From positions 1 to 12,450 of the forward strand of contig JAUYQT010000330.1 in the NCBI GenBank assembly GCA_030697085.1: a stretch of DNA of 12,450 bases. Direction: 5' to 3'. Origin of the DNA: Azonexus sp. Its GTDB lineage: Bacteria > Pseudomonadota > Gammaproteobacteria > Burkholderiales > Rhodocyclaceae. The notes beneath the pieces are model-generated. The model worked only from the letters and a program-made list of their open reading frames with translations, made no database searches and was not told the DNA's origin. Position numbers and translations under genes: made by a program. Within the stretch, counting starts at the first letter, position 1, and each line of letters starts with the position of its first letter. Below are positions 1-8,673 of this stretch, piece by piece.

Positions 1-705
1 TATTTCTGGCAGTCGGTGCTCGGCCTCGGCGCTGCCTTGTTCCTCGCCTACTCGGCCAAATCCGGGGCGCAGACCGAACTGATCGTGCCGTTTTTCAAGT
101 CCGTGGCTTATCCGCTCGGCATCTTCGGGTTCATCGTGCTGACCTATTTCGTCATCGTCGGCACCAGTAATGCGGTGAATCTGACTGACGGGCTCGATGG
201 TCTGGCGATTATGCCGACGGTGATGATTGCCGGTGCCTTCGTGATTTTCGCTTATGTCACCGGTCATTCCGTGCTGGCTAAATACCTGCTGATTCCCTAC
301 GTGCCGGGGGCGGGCGAGTTGTGTATTTTGCTCGGCGCGATTGCTGGCGCCGGCCTGGGCTTTCTCTGGTTTAACGCTTACCCGGCTGAGGTTTTCATGG
401 GTGATGTTGGCGCGTTATCGCTTGGTGCGGCGCTCGGTACAGTCGCCGTCATCCTGCGTCAGGAGATCGTGTTATTGATTATGGGCGGTGTATTTGTCGT
501 TGAAACACTGTCGGTGATGTTGCAGGTGGGTTACTTCAAATACACCAAAAGGCGTTTTGGCGAAGGCCGGCGAATTCTGCGTATGGCGCCGTTGCATCAC
601 CATTTCGAGCAAACCGGCTGGAAAGAGACGCAAGTTGTCGTCCGTTTCTGGATCATCACCATCATGCTCGTGCTGGTCGGGCTGGCGTCGTTGAAGTTAA
701 GATGA
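1..705 (+). CDS. mraY: MraY, phospho-MurNAc-pentapeptide transferase (5' truncated by window edge)
   Basis: Integral membrane enzyme that transfers phospho-MurNAc-pentapeptide from UDP to undecaprenyl phosphate, giving lipid I at the inner face of the cytoplasmic membrane. The frame is open from base 1 with no true start; 234 residues remain of about 360, so roughly the first third lies outside the window. Visible family motifs are [10 protein letters not shown] (Asp codons from 187), FMGDVG (Asp codon 403-405, a catalytic-site acidic residue) and the HHH signature (595-603) in MAPLHHHFE. Several hydrophobic helices are evident, and the protein ends in the typical GLASLKLR. The TGA stop (703-705) overlaps an ATG at 702, but the next gene's better start is 81-84 bp further on because of an inserted repeat. 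Identity is close to certain from these motifs and the dcw context. Confidence 0.97.
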   Translation, partial: YFWQSVLGLGAALFLAYSAKSGAQTELIVPFFKSVAYPLGIFGFIVLTYFVIVGTSNAVNLTDGLDGLAIMPTVMIAGAFVIFAYVTGHSVLAKYLLIPYVPGAGELCILLGAIAGAGLGFLWFNAYPAEVFMGDVGALSLGAALGTVAVILRQEIVLLIMGGVFVVETLSVMLQVGYFKYTKRRFGEGRRILRMAPLHHHFEQTGWKETQVVVRFWIITIMLVLVGLASLKLR

Positions 706-785
706 AACAGCCCCCACGCTCACTTCGTTCGCTGCCCCCCCGAGGGGGCACATGCCTCCCTTGGGACGGCCCGGCAGGAGGCATG
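702..785. repeat. 81-bp inserted repeat element with two hairpins, between mraY and murD
   Basis: The DNA between the mraY stop and murD consists of two GC-rich inverted repeats. Hairpin 1 is TGCCCCC (733-739), loop CCGA, GGGGGCA (744-750). Hairpin 2 is CATGCCTCC (751-759), a 17-base loop, GGAGGCATG (777-785). ATGA occurs at both edges (702-705 and 783-786); removing one copy plus the 77 bp between leaves an ATGATG stop-start junction like that of murD/ftsW. The sequence resembles short GC-rich dispersed repeats that I recall from intergenic regions of many betaproteobacteria; on the complementary strand it encodes the peptide [12 protein letters not shown], which I recall as recurring in spurious protein predictions. 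That recollection was not checked. No second copy was seen in this window. Exact ends are uncertain by a few bases. Confidence 0.7.
776..781 (+). promoter_or_regulatory. Shine-Dalgarno site of murD, inside a hairpin
   Basis: AGGAGG lies 4 nt before the ATG at 786 but only 1 nt before the ATG at 783, which favours the 786 start. The site is supplied by the inserted repeat. Five of its six bases lie in the 3' arm of a perfect 9-bp stem (751-759 with 777-785). Confidence 0.7.
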
Positions 786-2138
786 ATGGAACTCAAGGGC
801 GCGCACGTTCTAGTTGTCGGACTCGGTGAGTCCGGACTGGCGATGGCCAAATGGCTGCATCGTCAGGGCGCGCTCGTCCGGGTCGCTGACTCTCGCGAAA
901 ACCCGCCGAATGGCGCTGCGCTAGCGCGTGTTGCACCAGGCGCAGAAGTGATCGCCGGGCCGTTCGCCGCCGCTACTTTTGCCGGTGTCGACCTCATTGC
1001 CCTGTCGCCTGGCGTACCCAAGGCGACGCCAGTGATTGCCATGGCCGACCAAAGAATCGTGTCAGAAATCGAATTGTTCGCCGCCGGTGTGCGCGAGCAG
1101 GTGCCGGCTTCGAAGATCATTGCGATCACCGGCAGCAACGGTAAAACGACGACTACAGCGCTCACCGCGCATTTGTTGAATGGCGCCGGCGTCACGGCCA
1201 TCGCCTGCGGCAATATCTCGCCGTCGGCGCTGGATGCGTTGATGGATGCGCAGGACGCGGCAGCGTTGCCGCAGATTTGGGTGGTCGAGCTGTCCAGCTT
1301 TCAACTCGAAACGACGCATTACCTGAATGCCGCGGCCGCTACCGTGCTGAATATTTCTGAAGACCATCTCGATCGTTACGACGGCAGCCTGGCCAATTAC
1401 GCTGCGGCCAAGTCGCGTGTCTTTCAAGGCAAGGGTGTCATGGTGTTGAACCGTGATGATGACTGGTCGATGGCGAATGGCCGTTGCGGCCGCCAGATGT
1501 TGACTTTCGGCCTCGATGCCGCGCCGCGCGGGCTGGATTTTGGCTTGACCAACGGCGCTATTTGTCGGGGTAAAGAGGCGATTGTTGCGGTCGACGCGCT
1601 AAAGCTGGTTGGTTTGCATAATGCGACCAACGCCATGGCGGCGCTGGCGCTGTGTGAAGCCGTCGGCGTCGTGCCCGGCCGCCTGGTTGAGTCGCTGAAA
1701 TCATTCGCCGGCCTGCCGCATCGCGTCGAAACCGTTGCCGAGATCGGTGGCGTGATATACGTCGACGACTCCAAGGGAACCAATGTTGGCGCCACGCTGG
1801 CGGCCATCGAAGGCATGGGCCGCAAGCTCGCGGTCATTCTCGGTGGCGAGGGTAAAGGGCAGGATTTCTCGCCATTAAAAGACGCGCTACTTGAACATGG
1901 CCGCGCCGTCGCATTGATCGGTCGCGATGCTGCGCTGATCGAAAGTGCGATTGCCGCATGCGCGCTGCCGATGCAACGTTTCGCCGATATGGCCAGCGCT
2001 GTCCGCTGGCTCGCCACCCAGGCGCAATCCGGCGATGCCGTTCTGCTTTCACCTGCCTGCGCCAGCCTTGATATGTATCGCAACTACGCCCACCGCGCCG
2101 AGGCTTTTATCGATGCCGTGAAGGGCTTGCAATCATGA
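786..2138 (+). CDS. murD: MurD, UDP-MurNAc-L-alanine:D-glutamate ligase
   Basis: Cytoplasmic ATP-dependent ligase adding D-Glu to UDP-MurNAc-L-Ala. The 450-residue protein fits the family (E. coli 438). It opens with the N-terminal Rossmann-like substrate domain ([16 protein letters not shown]), then the ATP P-loop GSNGKTT (116-122), HNATN (278-282) and the C-terminal-domain motif DDSKGTN (327-333). The start at 786 is preferred for its AGGAGG and because homologues begin M-E-L-K-G. An ATG at 783 is too close to the SD. An ATG at 702 is also in frame and would add 28 residues encoded by the inserted repeat; these look unlike any Mur protein, but the ATGA overlap with mraY means use of that start cannot be excluded. 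The 3' end overlaps ftsW by 4 nt (ATGA). Confidence 0.96.
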   Translation: MELKGAHVLVVGLGESGLAMAKWLHRQGALVRVADSRENPPNGAALARVAPGAEVIAGPFAAATFAGVDLIALSPGVPKATPVIAMADQRIVSEIELFAAGVREQVPASKIIAITGSNGKTTTTALTAHLLNGAGVTAIACGNISPSALDALMDAQDAAALPQIWVVELSSFQLETTHYLNAAAATVLNISEDHLDRYDGSLANYAAAKSRVFQGKGVMVLNRDDDWSMANGRCGRQMLTFGLDAAPRGLDFGLTNGAICRGKEAIVAVDALKLVGLHNATNAMAALALCEAVGVVPGRLVESLKSFAGLPHRVETVAEIGGVIYVDDSKGTNVGATLAAIEGMGRKLAVILGGEGKGQDFSPLKDALLEHGRAVALIGRDAALIESAIAACALPMQRFADMASAVRWLATQAQSGDAVLLSPACASLDMYRNYAHRAEAFIDAVKGLQS

Positions 2139-3298
2139 TGCTCGGGGCTCTTGATTCGCCGCGTCGCCCGTTGGCCGAGATCGATTACGCCTTGCTCTGG
2201 AGCGTGCTGATTCTGCTCTTCGCCGGCATGGTCATGGTCTACTCCGCCTCAATCGCCATTGCTGAGGGTGGCCGCTTTACCAATCATCAGCCGGCCTATT
2301 ATCTTGTTCGGCATGGCGTTTTTCTTTGCGTCGCCCTGGTCGCGGCAGCCGTCGCCTTTCAGGTGCCGCTCTCCCTCTGGCAAAAATACGCGCCCTACCT
2401 TTTTATGATCGGCGTTTTCCTGCTCGCCATCGTGCTCATCCCGGGCATTGGTCGAGATGTCAATGGCGCCCGGCGCTGGTTGCCGCTTGGTATTGCCAAC
2501 CTTCAGCCCTCCGAGTTGATGAAGCTGTTTGCCGTGCTCTACGCGGCGGACTACACCGTGCGCAAAATTAACGTGATGCACGACTTGAAGCAGGCTTTTT
2601 TGCCGCTGTTTGGTGCGATGGTGGTGGTTGGCGTTTGCCTGCTCAAGGAGCCGGATTTCGGTGCATTTGTCGTCATCATCGCCATCACCATGGGTATTCT
2701 TTTCCTCGGCGGTTTGAAGGCGCGGCTGTTTGCCCTGCTCATCATCGGTTTGCTCCTGGCCTTTGCCGTGATGATCATCGTTTCGCCCTACCGGCGTGAC
2801 CGGGTATTTGGCTTTATGGACCCGTGGGCCGATGCTTTTGGTCGCGGTTACCAGTTGTCGCACTCGCTGATCGCGTTCGGGCGGGGCGAATTGTTTGGCG
2901 TCGGCCTCGGTGGCAGCATCGAAAAACTCTTCTATTTGCCCGAAGCCCACACCGATTTTCTCCTTGCCGTGATCGCGGAAGAGCTGGGCTTTGTCGGTGT
3001 CCTGGCGGTAATCGCCCTGTTCGCCCTGATCGTCCAGCGCGCCTTCGCCATTGGTCGGCAGTGCGTGCAACTTGATCGCCTCTATCCCGCGTTGGTGGCC
3101 ATGGGTGTGGGCATCTGGATCGGCGTTCAATCATTTATCAACATGGGGGTCAATATGGGCCTGCTGCCGACCAAGGGTCTAACTTTGCCGCTAATGAGCT
3201 TTGGCGGCTCCGGCATCTTGGCCAATTGCATCGCGCTCGCAATATTGCTCCGTGTGGATTGGGAGAATCGGCAGCTCATGCGAGGTGGAAAATTATGA
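2135..3298 (+). CDS. ftsW: FtsW, septal peptidoglycan glycosyltransferase (SEDS family)
   Basis: Polytopic membrane glycosyltransferase that polymerises lipid II at the septum, working with the transpeptidase FtsI. The 387-residue protein has about ten hydrophobic segments and SEDS hallmarks: PSELMKL (125-131), [26 protein letters not shown], and the extracellular-loop motif LPEAHTDF, where Asp274 matches the essential aspartate described for SEDS enzymes. The [16 protein letters not shown] and LPEAHTDF wording is FtsW-like rather than RodA-like, and the division cluster agrees. Its ATG overlaps the murD stop as ATGA; a second ATG follows immediately at 2138. The 3' end overlaps murG by 4 nt. 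No truncation or odd composition was noticed. Confidence 0.97.
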   Translation: MMLGALDSPRRPLAEIDYALLWSVLILLFAGMVMVYSASIAIAEGGRFTNHQPAYYLVRHGVFLCVALVAAAVAFQVPLSLWQKYAPYLFMIGVFLLAIVLIPGIGRDVNGARRWLPLGIANLQPSELMKLFAVLYAADYTVRKINVMHDLKQAFLPLFGAMVVVGVCLLKEPDFGAFVVIIAITMGILFLGGLKARLFALLIIGLLLAFAVMIIVSPYRRDRVFGFMDPWADAFGRGYQLSHSLIAFGRGELFGVGLGGSIEKLFYLPEAHTDFLLAVIAEELGFVGVLAVIALFALIVQRAFAIGRQCVQLDRLYPALVAMGVGIWIGVQSFINMGVNMGLLPTKGLTLPLMSFGGSGILANCIALAILLRVDWENRQLMRGGKL

Positions 3299-4353
3299 GC
3301 CGGACAATTTTGATCATGGCAGGCGGCACCGGCGGGCATATTTTCCCCGCGCTCGCCGTCGCTGAAAAAATGCAATATCGCGGCTGGCGCGTCGTCTGGC
3401 TGGGCAATCCGGATGGTATGGAAGCCCGCCTGGTGCCGCAGCATGGCTACGAAATGGTCTGGGTGAAATTTGCTGCATTGCGCGGCAAAGGTCTGCTGCG
3501 CAAATTACTGCTGCCGTTTAATCTGCTGCGGGGTTTCTGGCAGGCGCAAAAGGCGATTCGCCAACTGCAGCCGAATGTGGTGCTCGGCATGGGCGGCTAC
3601 ATCACCTTTCCCGGCGGCATGATGGCTTCGCTACTCGGCAAGCCGCTTGTCGTCCATGAACAGAACTCGGTCGCCGGGCTGGCCAATCGCGTCCTCGCCG
3701 GCGTGGCGGATCATGTTGTGACCGGCTTCCCTGATGTCTTGAAAAAAGGCGTTTGGGCCGGCAACCCGGTACGTCCGGAAATTGCCAAGATTGCCTCGCC
3801 AGCCGAGCGCTTTGCCGAGCGCACCGGTGCGCTGCGCTTGTTGGTCATCGGCGGCAGTCTGGGCGCCCAGGTGCTTAACGACATGGTGCCCAAAGGGATG
3901 GCGCTGCTCGGTGAAAGCGAGCAGCCGCAGATCGTCCATCAGGCCGGCGAAAAGCATATTGAAGCACTGAAAGCGAATTATGCCGCGGTCGGTGTGCAGG
4001 CCCATTGCGTTCCGTTTATTGAAGACATGGCCGGCGCCTACGATTGGGCCGATCTGGTTATTTGCCGTTCTGGTGCGTTGACCGTGGCAGAGCTGGCGGC
4101 GGCTGGGGTGGCGAGTATTTTGGTGCCGTTCCCGCATGCCGTTGATGATCATCAGACCGGCAATGCCAAATTTCTGGTCAATGTCGGCGGTGCATTCCTG
4201 TTGCCGCAATCTGAATTAACACCGGAAGCGTTAGCGCTGATCCGCAACTATTCCCGCGGTCAACTGCTGGAAATGGCCGAAAAAGCGCGCAGCCTGGCTA
4301 AACCCGATGCCACCGAAGAAGTGGCGAATATCTGTGCCGAGTGTGCCAAATGA
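3295..4353 (+). CDS. murG: MurG, UDP-GlcNAc:undecaprenyl-PP-MurNAc-pentapeptide GlcNAc transferase
   Basis: Peripheral membrane GT28 glycosyltransferase that converts lipid I to lipid II on the cytoplasmic face. The 352 residues match the family (E. coli 355). The N-terminal domain starts with the glycine-rich loop GGTGGH (10-15), followed by [11 protein letters not shown] and HEQN (121-124). The C-terminal UDP-GlcNAc domain has GGSLGAQ (186-192), [15 protein letters not shown] (Glu266 near the nucleotide ribose) and [14 protein letters not shown]. The start at 3295 forms an ATGA overlap with the ftsW stop and has AGGTGG 6 nt upstream (3283-3288). A GTG further upstream (3226) would add 23 residues from within ftsW and does not fit the family. 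The 3' end overlaps murC by 4 nt. Confidence 0.97.
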   Translation: MSRTILIMAGGTGGHIFPALAVAEKMQYRGWRVVWLGNPDGMEARLVPQHGYEMVWVKFAALRGKGLLRKLLLPFNLLRGFWQAQKAIRQLQPNVVLGMGGYITFPGGMMASLLGKPLVVHEQNSVAGLANRVLAGVADHVVTGFPDVLKKGVWAGNPVRPEIAKIASPAERFAERTGALRLLVIGGSLGAQVLNDMVPKGMALLGESEQPQIVHQAGEKHIEALKANYAAVGVQAHCVPFIEDMAGAYDWADLVICRSGALTVAELAAAGVASILVPFPHAVDDHQTGNAKFLVNVGGAFLLPQSELTPEALALIRNYSRGQLLEMAEKARSLAKPDATEEVANICAECAK

Positions 4354-5741
4354 AACATAAAGTCAAACATATTCACTTTGTCGGGATTGGTGGTTCCGGC
4401 ATGAGCGGCATTGCCGAGGTGCTGGTGCACCTTGATTACACCGTAAGCGGTTCCGATCTCGCGGCTAGCGCCACCACCCGTCGCCTCGAAGGCGAAGGAA
4501 TCAGGGTAATGCTCGGCCATGCCGCCGAAAATATTGGTGGGGCCGATGCCGTGGTGATTTCAACCGCGGTCAAGGATGACAATCCGGAAGTGATCGCCGC
4601 CCGCGAGCGCCGCATTCCCGTCGTGCCACGCGCCCAGATGCTGGCTGAGCTGATGCGCCTGAAGCACGGCATCGCCATCGCCGGCACCCACGGCAAAACG
4701 ACCACAACCAGCCTGGTCACCAGTATTCTGGCTGAAGGCGGTGTTGATCCGACTTTCGTGATTGGCGGTCGCCTCAACGCGGCAGGGGCTAATGCTCGAC
4801 TCGGTAGCGGTGATTTTCTCGTCGCCGAGGCCGATGAATCCGATGCTTCTTTCCTCTTCCTGTCGCCGGTTATTTCAGTCGTCACTAATATCGACGCCGA
4901 CCACATGGAAACCTACGGTCATGATTTTGAACGCCTGAAAAGTGCCTTTGTCGATTTCCTCAGCCGCCTGCCGTTCTATGGTGTTGCCGTGCTCTGCGCC
5001 GACGATCCGAATGTGCGCGACATCATGCCGCGCGTCCCGAAGCAGATCGTCACCTACGGGCTGACGCCGGGTTGCAATTTCTACGCTGAAAATATCGTCG
5101 CCGCCGATGGCCAGATGCGCTTCGATTGCGTCCGGGTCAATGGCTCGGTATCGCGTTTGTCGATCACGCTCAATCTGCCCGGCCTGCACAATGTGCTCAA
5201 TGCGCTGGCGGCCATTGCCGTCGCCACCGAAGTGCAAATTTCCGATGCCGCGATCATCAAGGCGCTGGCCGATTTCAAGGGCGTCGATCGCCGCTTCCAG
5301 CGTTACGGCGAGGTGCCCTTGGCCGCCGGCGGCAGTTTCACGCTGGTCGACGACTACGGCCATCATCCGGTTGAAATGGCTGCAACGCTGGCCGCTGCCC
5401 GTGGCGCCTTCCCTGGTCGGCGCCTGCTGTTGGCTTTTCAGCCGCATCGTTACACCCGTACCCGTGACTGTTTTGAAGACTTCGTCAAGGTGCTTTCCAC
5501 GGTCGACGCACTTTTGCTGGCCGAAATTTATGCCGCCGGTGAGGCGCCCATTGTCGCCGCCGATGGCCGTTCGCTGGCCCGTGCACTGCGGGTTATTGGC
5601 AAGGTCGAGCCGGTTTTTGTTGAAGATATCGTGCTCATGTCGCAAACAATTATGGATGTCGTCCGTGACGGCGACGTGGTCTTGACGATGGGCGCGGGCT
5701 CGATTGGCGCCGTACCCGGCAAAGTGGTGGCCTTGAAATGA
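4350..5741 (+). CDS. murC: MurC, UDP-MurNAc:L-alanine ligase
   Basis: Cytoplasmic ATP-dependent ligase that adds the first amino acid, L-Ala, to UDP-MurNAc. The 463 residues are slightly short of E. coli (491) but complete. The N-terminal domain carries GIGGSGMSG (12-20), and the central domain has the P-loop GTHGKTTTT (112-120), EADESDASF and [11 protein letters not shown]. The C-terminal domain has DDYGHHP (334-340) and FQPHRYTRT. The start at 4350 makes an ATGA overlap with murG; its own SD is weak, which suggests dependence on translational coupling. A GTG at 4341 would add only three residues. ddl follows directly with another ATGA overlap, so murB, which lies between murC and ddl in E. 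coli, is absent here. Confidence 0.97.
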   Translation: MKHKVKHIHFVGIGGSGMSGIAEVLVHLDYTVSGSDLAASATTRRLEGEGIRVMLGHAAENIGGADAVVISTAVKDDNPEVIAARERRIPVVPRAQMLAELMRLKHGIAIAGTHGKTTTTSLVTSILAEGGVDPTFVIGGRLNAAGANARLGSGDFLVAEADESDASFLFLSPVISVVTNIDADHMETYGHDFERLKSAFVDFLSRLPFYGVAVLCADDPNVRDIMPRVPKQIVTYGLTPGCNFYAENIVAADGQMRFDCVRVNGSVSRLSITLNLPGLHNVLNALAAIAVATEVQISDAAIIKALADFKGVDRRFQRYGEVPLAAGGSFTLVDDYGHHPVEMAATLAAARGAFPGRRLLLAFQPHRYTRTRDCFEDFVKVLSTVDALLLAEIYAAGEAPIVAADGRSLARALRVIGKVEPVFVEDIVLMSQTIMDVVRDGDVVLTMGAGSIGAVPGKVVALK

Positions 5742-6655
5742 ACGATTTTGGAAAAGTTGCCGTGCTCTTCGGTGGCACCTCGGCCGAGCGCGAGGTGTCG
5801 TTGAAGAGCGGCACCCGCGTACTGGCGGCATTGCAAGGGCAGGGCATCGATGCGCATGCGTTCGACCCGGCTGAAGCACCGCTCGATGCCCTCAAAGGTT
5901 ATGACCGCGCTTTTATTGCACTGCATGGTCGCCATGGCGAAGACGGCACGATTCAGGGCGCGCTCGAGTTGATGCACATTCCCTACACCGGCTCCGGCGT
6001 CATGGCGTCGGCACTGGGGATGGATAAATTCCGGACCAAACTGCTTTGGCAAGCCGCTGGCCTGCCGATCCCGGATTACGCCATTCTGACCGCCGATTCC
6101 GACTTTGCCGACATTGAGGAAGAATTGGGTCTGCCGATTTTCGTCAAGCCGGCTCATGAAGGCTCATCGATCGGTATCAGCAAGGTCAAAGCGCGCGAAA
6201 CACTGCACCTGGCCTATGCTGAAGCTGCCCGCTACGACTCGCTGGTGATCGCCGAAAAGGGCGTAATGGGCGGTGAGTACACGGTCGGCATTATTGGCAG
6301 CGGTGCCGATATGGTGGCCTTGCCGATCATCAAGATCGAGCCGACAACCGACTGGTACGACTACGAGGCGAAGTACAACCGCGACGACACGCGGTACCTG
6401 TGCCCTTGCGGCCTCTCCGCGGCGAAGGAGGCAGAAATCCGCAAGGGCGCGCTGGAAGCCTTTCGCATCCTCGGTGGTCGGGGTTGGGGGCGAGTTGATT
6501 TTCTGATGGACGAAGCGGGCAATCACTACTTTCTTGAAGTGAATACCGCGCCAGGGATGACCGATCACTCGCTGGTGCCGATGGCGGCGCGGGTGGCTGG
6601 TATGGAGTATCCGGCGCTGGTTCGCCGCGTGCTCGAACTGGCCGCCAACGACTGA
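5738..6655 (+). CDS. ddl: D-alanine--D-alanine ligase (DdlB type)
   Basis: Cytoplasmic ATP-grasp ligase that makes D-Ala-D-Ala for MurF. The 305 residues match E. coli DdlB (306). Motifs are [13 protein letters not shown] near the N terminus, [14 protein letters not shown], the ATP-binding [10 protein letters not shown] (137-146), WYDYEAKY (206-213), and the metal-binding segment GWGRVDF ... [10 protein letters not shown] (Glu267, Asn269). The Tyr-containing YDYEAKY loop is typical of D-Ala-D-Ala ligases rather than D-Ala-D-Lac (Van-type) ligases, so I infer normal vancomycin-sensitive stem peptides. The start overlaps murC as ATGA, and the stop is embedded in the SD of ftsQ (TGAGG at 6653-6657). 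Confidence 0.97.
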   Translation: MNDFGKVAVLFGGTSAEREVSLKSGTRVLAALQGQGIDAHAFDPAEAPLDALKGYDRAFIALHGRHGEDGTIQGALELMHIPYTGSGVMASALGMDKFRTKLLWQAAGLPIPDYAILTADSDFADIEEELGLPIFVKPAHEGSSIGISKVKARETLHLAYAEAARYDSLVIAEKGVMGGEYTVGIIGSGADMVALPIIKIEPTTDWYDYEAKYNRDDTRYLCPCGLSAAKEAEIRKGALEAFRILGGRGWGRVDFLMDEAGNHYFLEVNTAPGMTDHSLVPMAARVAGMEYPALVRRVLELAAND

Positions 6656-6662
6656 GGCATGA

Positions 6663-7403
6663 ATGTGGAACAAACCGCACCTGCTCAACGCGCTGGCCGA
6701 TCTGCTGATTCTGGTAGCGGCGGCAGCATTGCTCGCCGCCAGCGCCGTCTGGCTGGTGCGTGTGCCCGCGTTGCCTGTGCTTTTGGTCGTTTTCGCCGAG
6801 CCTTTGCCGCACACCCGGCAAGCCGAGGTGGAGCAGGTTTTGCCGCCGGCGTTGAAGGGCAATTTCTTCAGCTTGAATCTGGAAACGGTACGCGGGGCGC
6901 TGGAAACGCTGCCCTGGGTGCGCAAGGTCGAAGTGCGGCGGATCTGGCCGGCCAGGCTGGAAGTGAAAGTCGAGGAGCATCGTCCAGCCGCTCGCTGGGG
7001 CGAGGAACGCAGCGAATTGGTCGATATCTATGGCGAGGTTTTTGCGGCGCTACCCAGTGCGGCAGAGCTCGCCACCTTGCCCTTGCTTTACGGGCCACCA
7101 GGCACGGCGCCGGAAGTTTTGAAGCGTTACAGCGAATTTTCCGACCGCTTTCAGACGGTCGGCGAGGGCTTGGTACAGGTGACGCTTTCACCGCGTCTGG
7201 CTTGGCAGATCAAATTGACCAACGGGATGCAGATAGAAATGGGACGGGAGCAGCCGAAGGCGCCGGTGGGCGTGCGACTGCAACGATTTATCGAGGTTTA
7301 TTCGACAACGGTTGCCAAACAGGCAGTACGGCCGACGGTCGTGGATTTGCGCTATCCGAATGGCTTTGCGATGCGAGTCGCAAGCGAGGGCAAGGGGAAA
7401 TAA
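6663..7403 (+). CDS. ftsQ: FtsQ, divisome membrane protein with POTRA domain
   Basis: Bitopic membrane protein that recruits FtsB-FtsL and regulates septal synthesis. The 246 residues show a short cytoplasmic N terminus, one transmembrane helix (about 13-34), a POTRA domain (about 38-108) ending in the family signature LPWVRKVEVRRIWPARLEV and EEHRPAARW, and a periplasmic beta domain to the C terminus. It is somewhat shorter than E. coli FtsQ (276). The start at 6663 has TGAGG 5 nt upstream, overlapping the ddl stop. The gap to ddl is 7 nt and to ftsA 4 nt. A full-length open frame (6659-7411) also overlaps this gene in another phase, but its low-complexity Gly/Arg/Ala composition marks it as spurious. 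Confidence 0.95.
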   Translation: MWNKPHLLNALADLLILVAAAALLAASAVWLVRVPALPVLLVVFAEPLPHTRQAEVEQVLPPALKGNFFSLNLETVRGALETLPWVRKVEVRRIWPARLEVKVEEHRPAARWGEERSELVDIYGEVFAALPSAAELATLPLLYGPPGTAPEVLKRYSEFSDRFQTVGEGLVQVTLSPRLAWQIKLTNGMQIEMGREQPKAPVGVRLQRFIEVYSTTVAKQAVRPTVVDLRYPNGFAMRVASEGKGK

Positions 7404-7407
7404 CGAT

Positions 7408-8637
7408 ATGAGCAGGGATAACAAGGATTTGGTGGTGGGTCTGGACATCGGGACGTCGAAAATCGTCGCCCTGGTTGCCGAGATCGATCAGGAAGGCCGT
7501 CTGAATGTAATCGGCATGGGTTCGCAGGATTCGCGCGGCCTGAAAAAAGGCGTCGTGGTGAACATTGAGGAAACGGTGCACACCATCAGCCGCGTCGTGC
7601 AGGAGGTCGAACTGATGGCTGACTGCAAGGTGAAAGACGTTTATACCGGGATCGCCGGCAGCCATATCAAGAGCTTCAATTCGAACGGCATGGTGGCGAT
7701 CAAGGACAAGGAAGTCACCCAGAGCGACGTTGAGCGGGTTATCGAGACGGCCAAGGCAATGCCGATTCCGGCCGATCAGGAAATCCTCCATATCCTCACC
7801 CAGGAGTTCGTCATCGATGGTCAGGATGGCATTCGCGAGCCGATCGGCATGAGCGGCATGCGCCTGGAAGTCAAAACGCATATCGTCACCGGCGCCGTCT
7901 CGGCCGCACAGAACATCGTCAAGTGCGTCCGGCGTTGCGGCCTGGAAGTGAATGACCTGATGCTGCAGCCGCTGGCCTCCAGCTACGCCGTGCTTTCCGA
8001 GGATGAAAAGGATCTTGGTGTTTGTTTGATCGACATCGGCGGCGGCACAACCGATATCGCCGTGTGGACGCAAGGGGCGATTCGCTATACCTCGGTGATT
8101 CCCATCGCTGGCGATCAGATCACCAACGATATCGCGATGGCCTTGCGTACGCCAACGCGTGAAGCCGAGGACATCAAGTGTCGCTACGGCTGTGCCCTGT
8201 CGCAATTGGCCGATGCAGCGCAGAGCCTGGAAGTGGCTGGGGTCGACGATCGTCCGAGCCGAAAATTGAGTCGCCGGGCGCTAGCCGACGTGATTCAGCC
8301 GCGCGTCGAAGAGTTGTATGAGTTGATTCAGCACGAGTTGCGCCGGGCCGGCTTCGAGGAAGTGCTCTCCTCCGGCATCGTGCTCACCGGTGGCGCCAGC
8401 GTCATGCCCGGCATGGTCGAGTTGGGCGAGGAAATTTTCCATATGCCAGTTCGCCTGGGCAACCCGAAATACGCCGGCAGCTTGGCTGATGTGGTGCAAA
8501 GCCCGCGTTTTTCGACGGCTTTTGGCTTGCTGCTGGAAGCGCAGGCGCAACGCAAACGGGGCCAGAAAATCAAGGAAAAGCAGGGTATGAAAGATGTGTT
8601 TGACGGGATGCGTTCATGGTTTGCCAAGAATTTCTAA
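7408..8637 (+). CDS. ftsA: FtsA, actin-like membrane tether of the Z ring
   Basis: Actin-family ATPase that anchors FtsZ to the cytoplasmic membrane and activates septal synthesis. The 409 residues (E. coli 420) contain the phosphate-1 motif GLDIGTSK (11-18), the phosphate-2 motif DIGGGTTD (209-216), the adenosine motif GIVLTGGAS (323-331), and a C-terminal amphipathic helix (about 395-409, DVFDGMRSWFAKNF) of the membrane-targeting type. The ATG at 7408 has AGGGGA (7393-7398) 9 nt upstream and sits 4 nt after the ftsQ stop. An upstream in-frame ATG (7312) lies inside ftsQ and would add 32 unrelated residues. ftsZ follows after 36 nt. Confidence 0.97.
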   Translation: MSRDNKDLVVGLDIGTSKIVALVAEIDQEGRLNVIGMGSQDSRGLKKGVVVNIEETVHTISRVVQEVELMADCKVKDVYTGIAGSHIKSFNSNGMVAIKDKEVTQSDVERVIETAKAMPIPADQEILHILTQEFVIDGQDGIREPIGMSGMRLEVKTHIVTGAVSAAQNIVKCVRRCGLEVNDLMLQPLASSYAVLSEDEKDLGVCLIDIGGGTTDIAVWTQGAIRYTSVIPIAGDQITNDIAMALRTPTREAEDIKCRYGCALSQLADAAQSLEVAGVDDRPSRKLSRRALADVIQPRVEELYELIQHELRRAGFEEVLSSGIVLTGGASVMPGMVELGEEIFHMPVRLGNPKYAGSLADVVQSPRFSTAFGLLLEAQAQRKRGQKIKEKQGMKDVFDGMRSWFAKNF

Positions 8638-8662
8638 TTTGTTTTATTGACCGGTTTTTCAG

Positions 8663-8668
8663 AGGAGG
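8663..8668 (+). promoter_or_regulatory. Strong Shine-Dalgarno site of ftsZ
   Basis: A perfect AGGAGG lies 5 nt before the ATG at 8674, in the 36-nt ftsA-ftsZ gap. It fixes the ftsZ start against the in-frame TTG at 8647 and is much stronger than the sites of the coupled genes upstream, consistent with the high FtsZ copy number needed. Confidence 0.85.
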
Positions 8669-8673
8669 TAGTC

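Noticed and set aside
2249..3130. A 293-codon antisense open frame opposite ftsW
   Set aside because: The product is His/Asp/Gln-rich and polar with no family features, as expected for the complement of a hydrophobic gene.
5738..6655. Ddl as a glycopeptide-resistance type D-Ala-D-Lac ligase
   Set aside because: The YDYEAKY loop and the dcw location fit ordinary D-Ala-D-Ala ligase; no van genes are nearby.
6659..7411. A 250-codon open frame covering all of ftsQ in another + phase
   Set aside because: Its product is low-complexity Gly/Ala/Arg/Ser with no domain, while the overlapping frame encodes a clear FtsQ. It is a by-product of GC-rich codon use.
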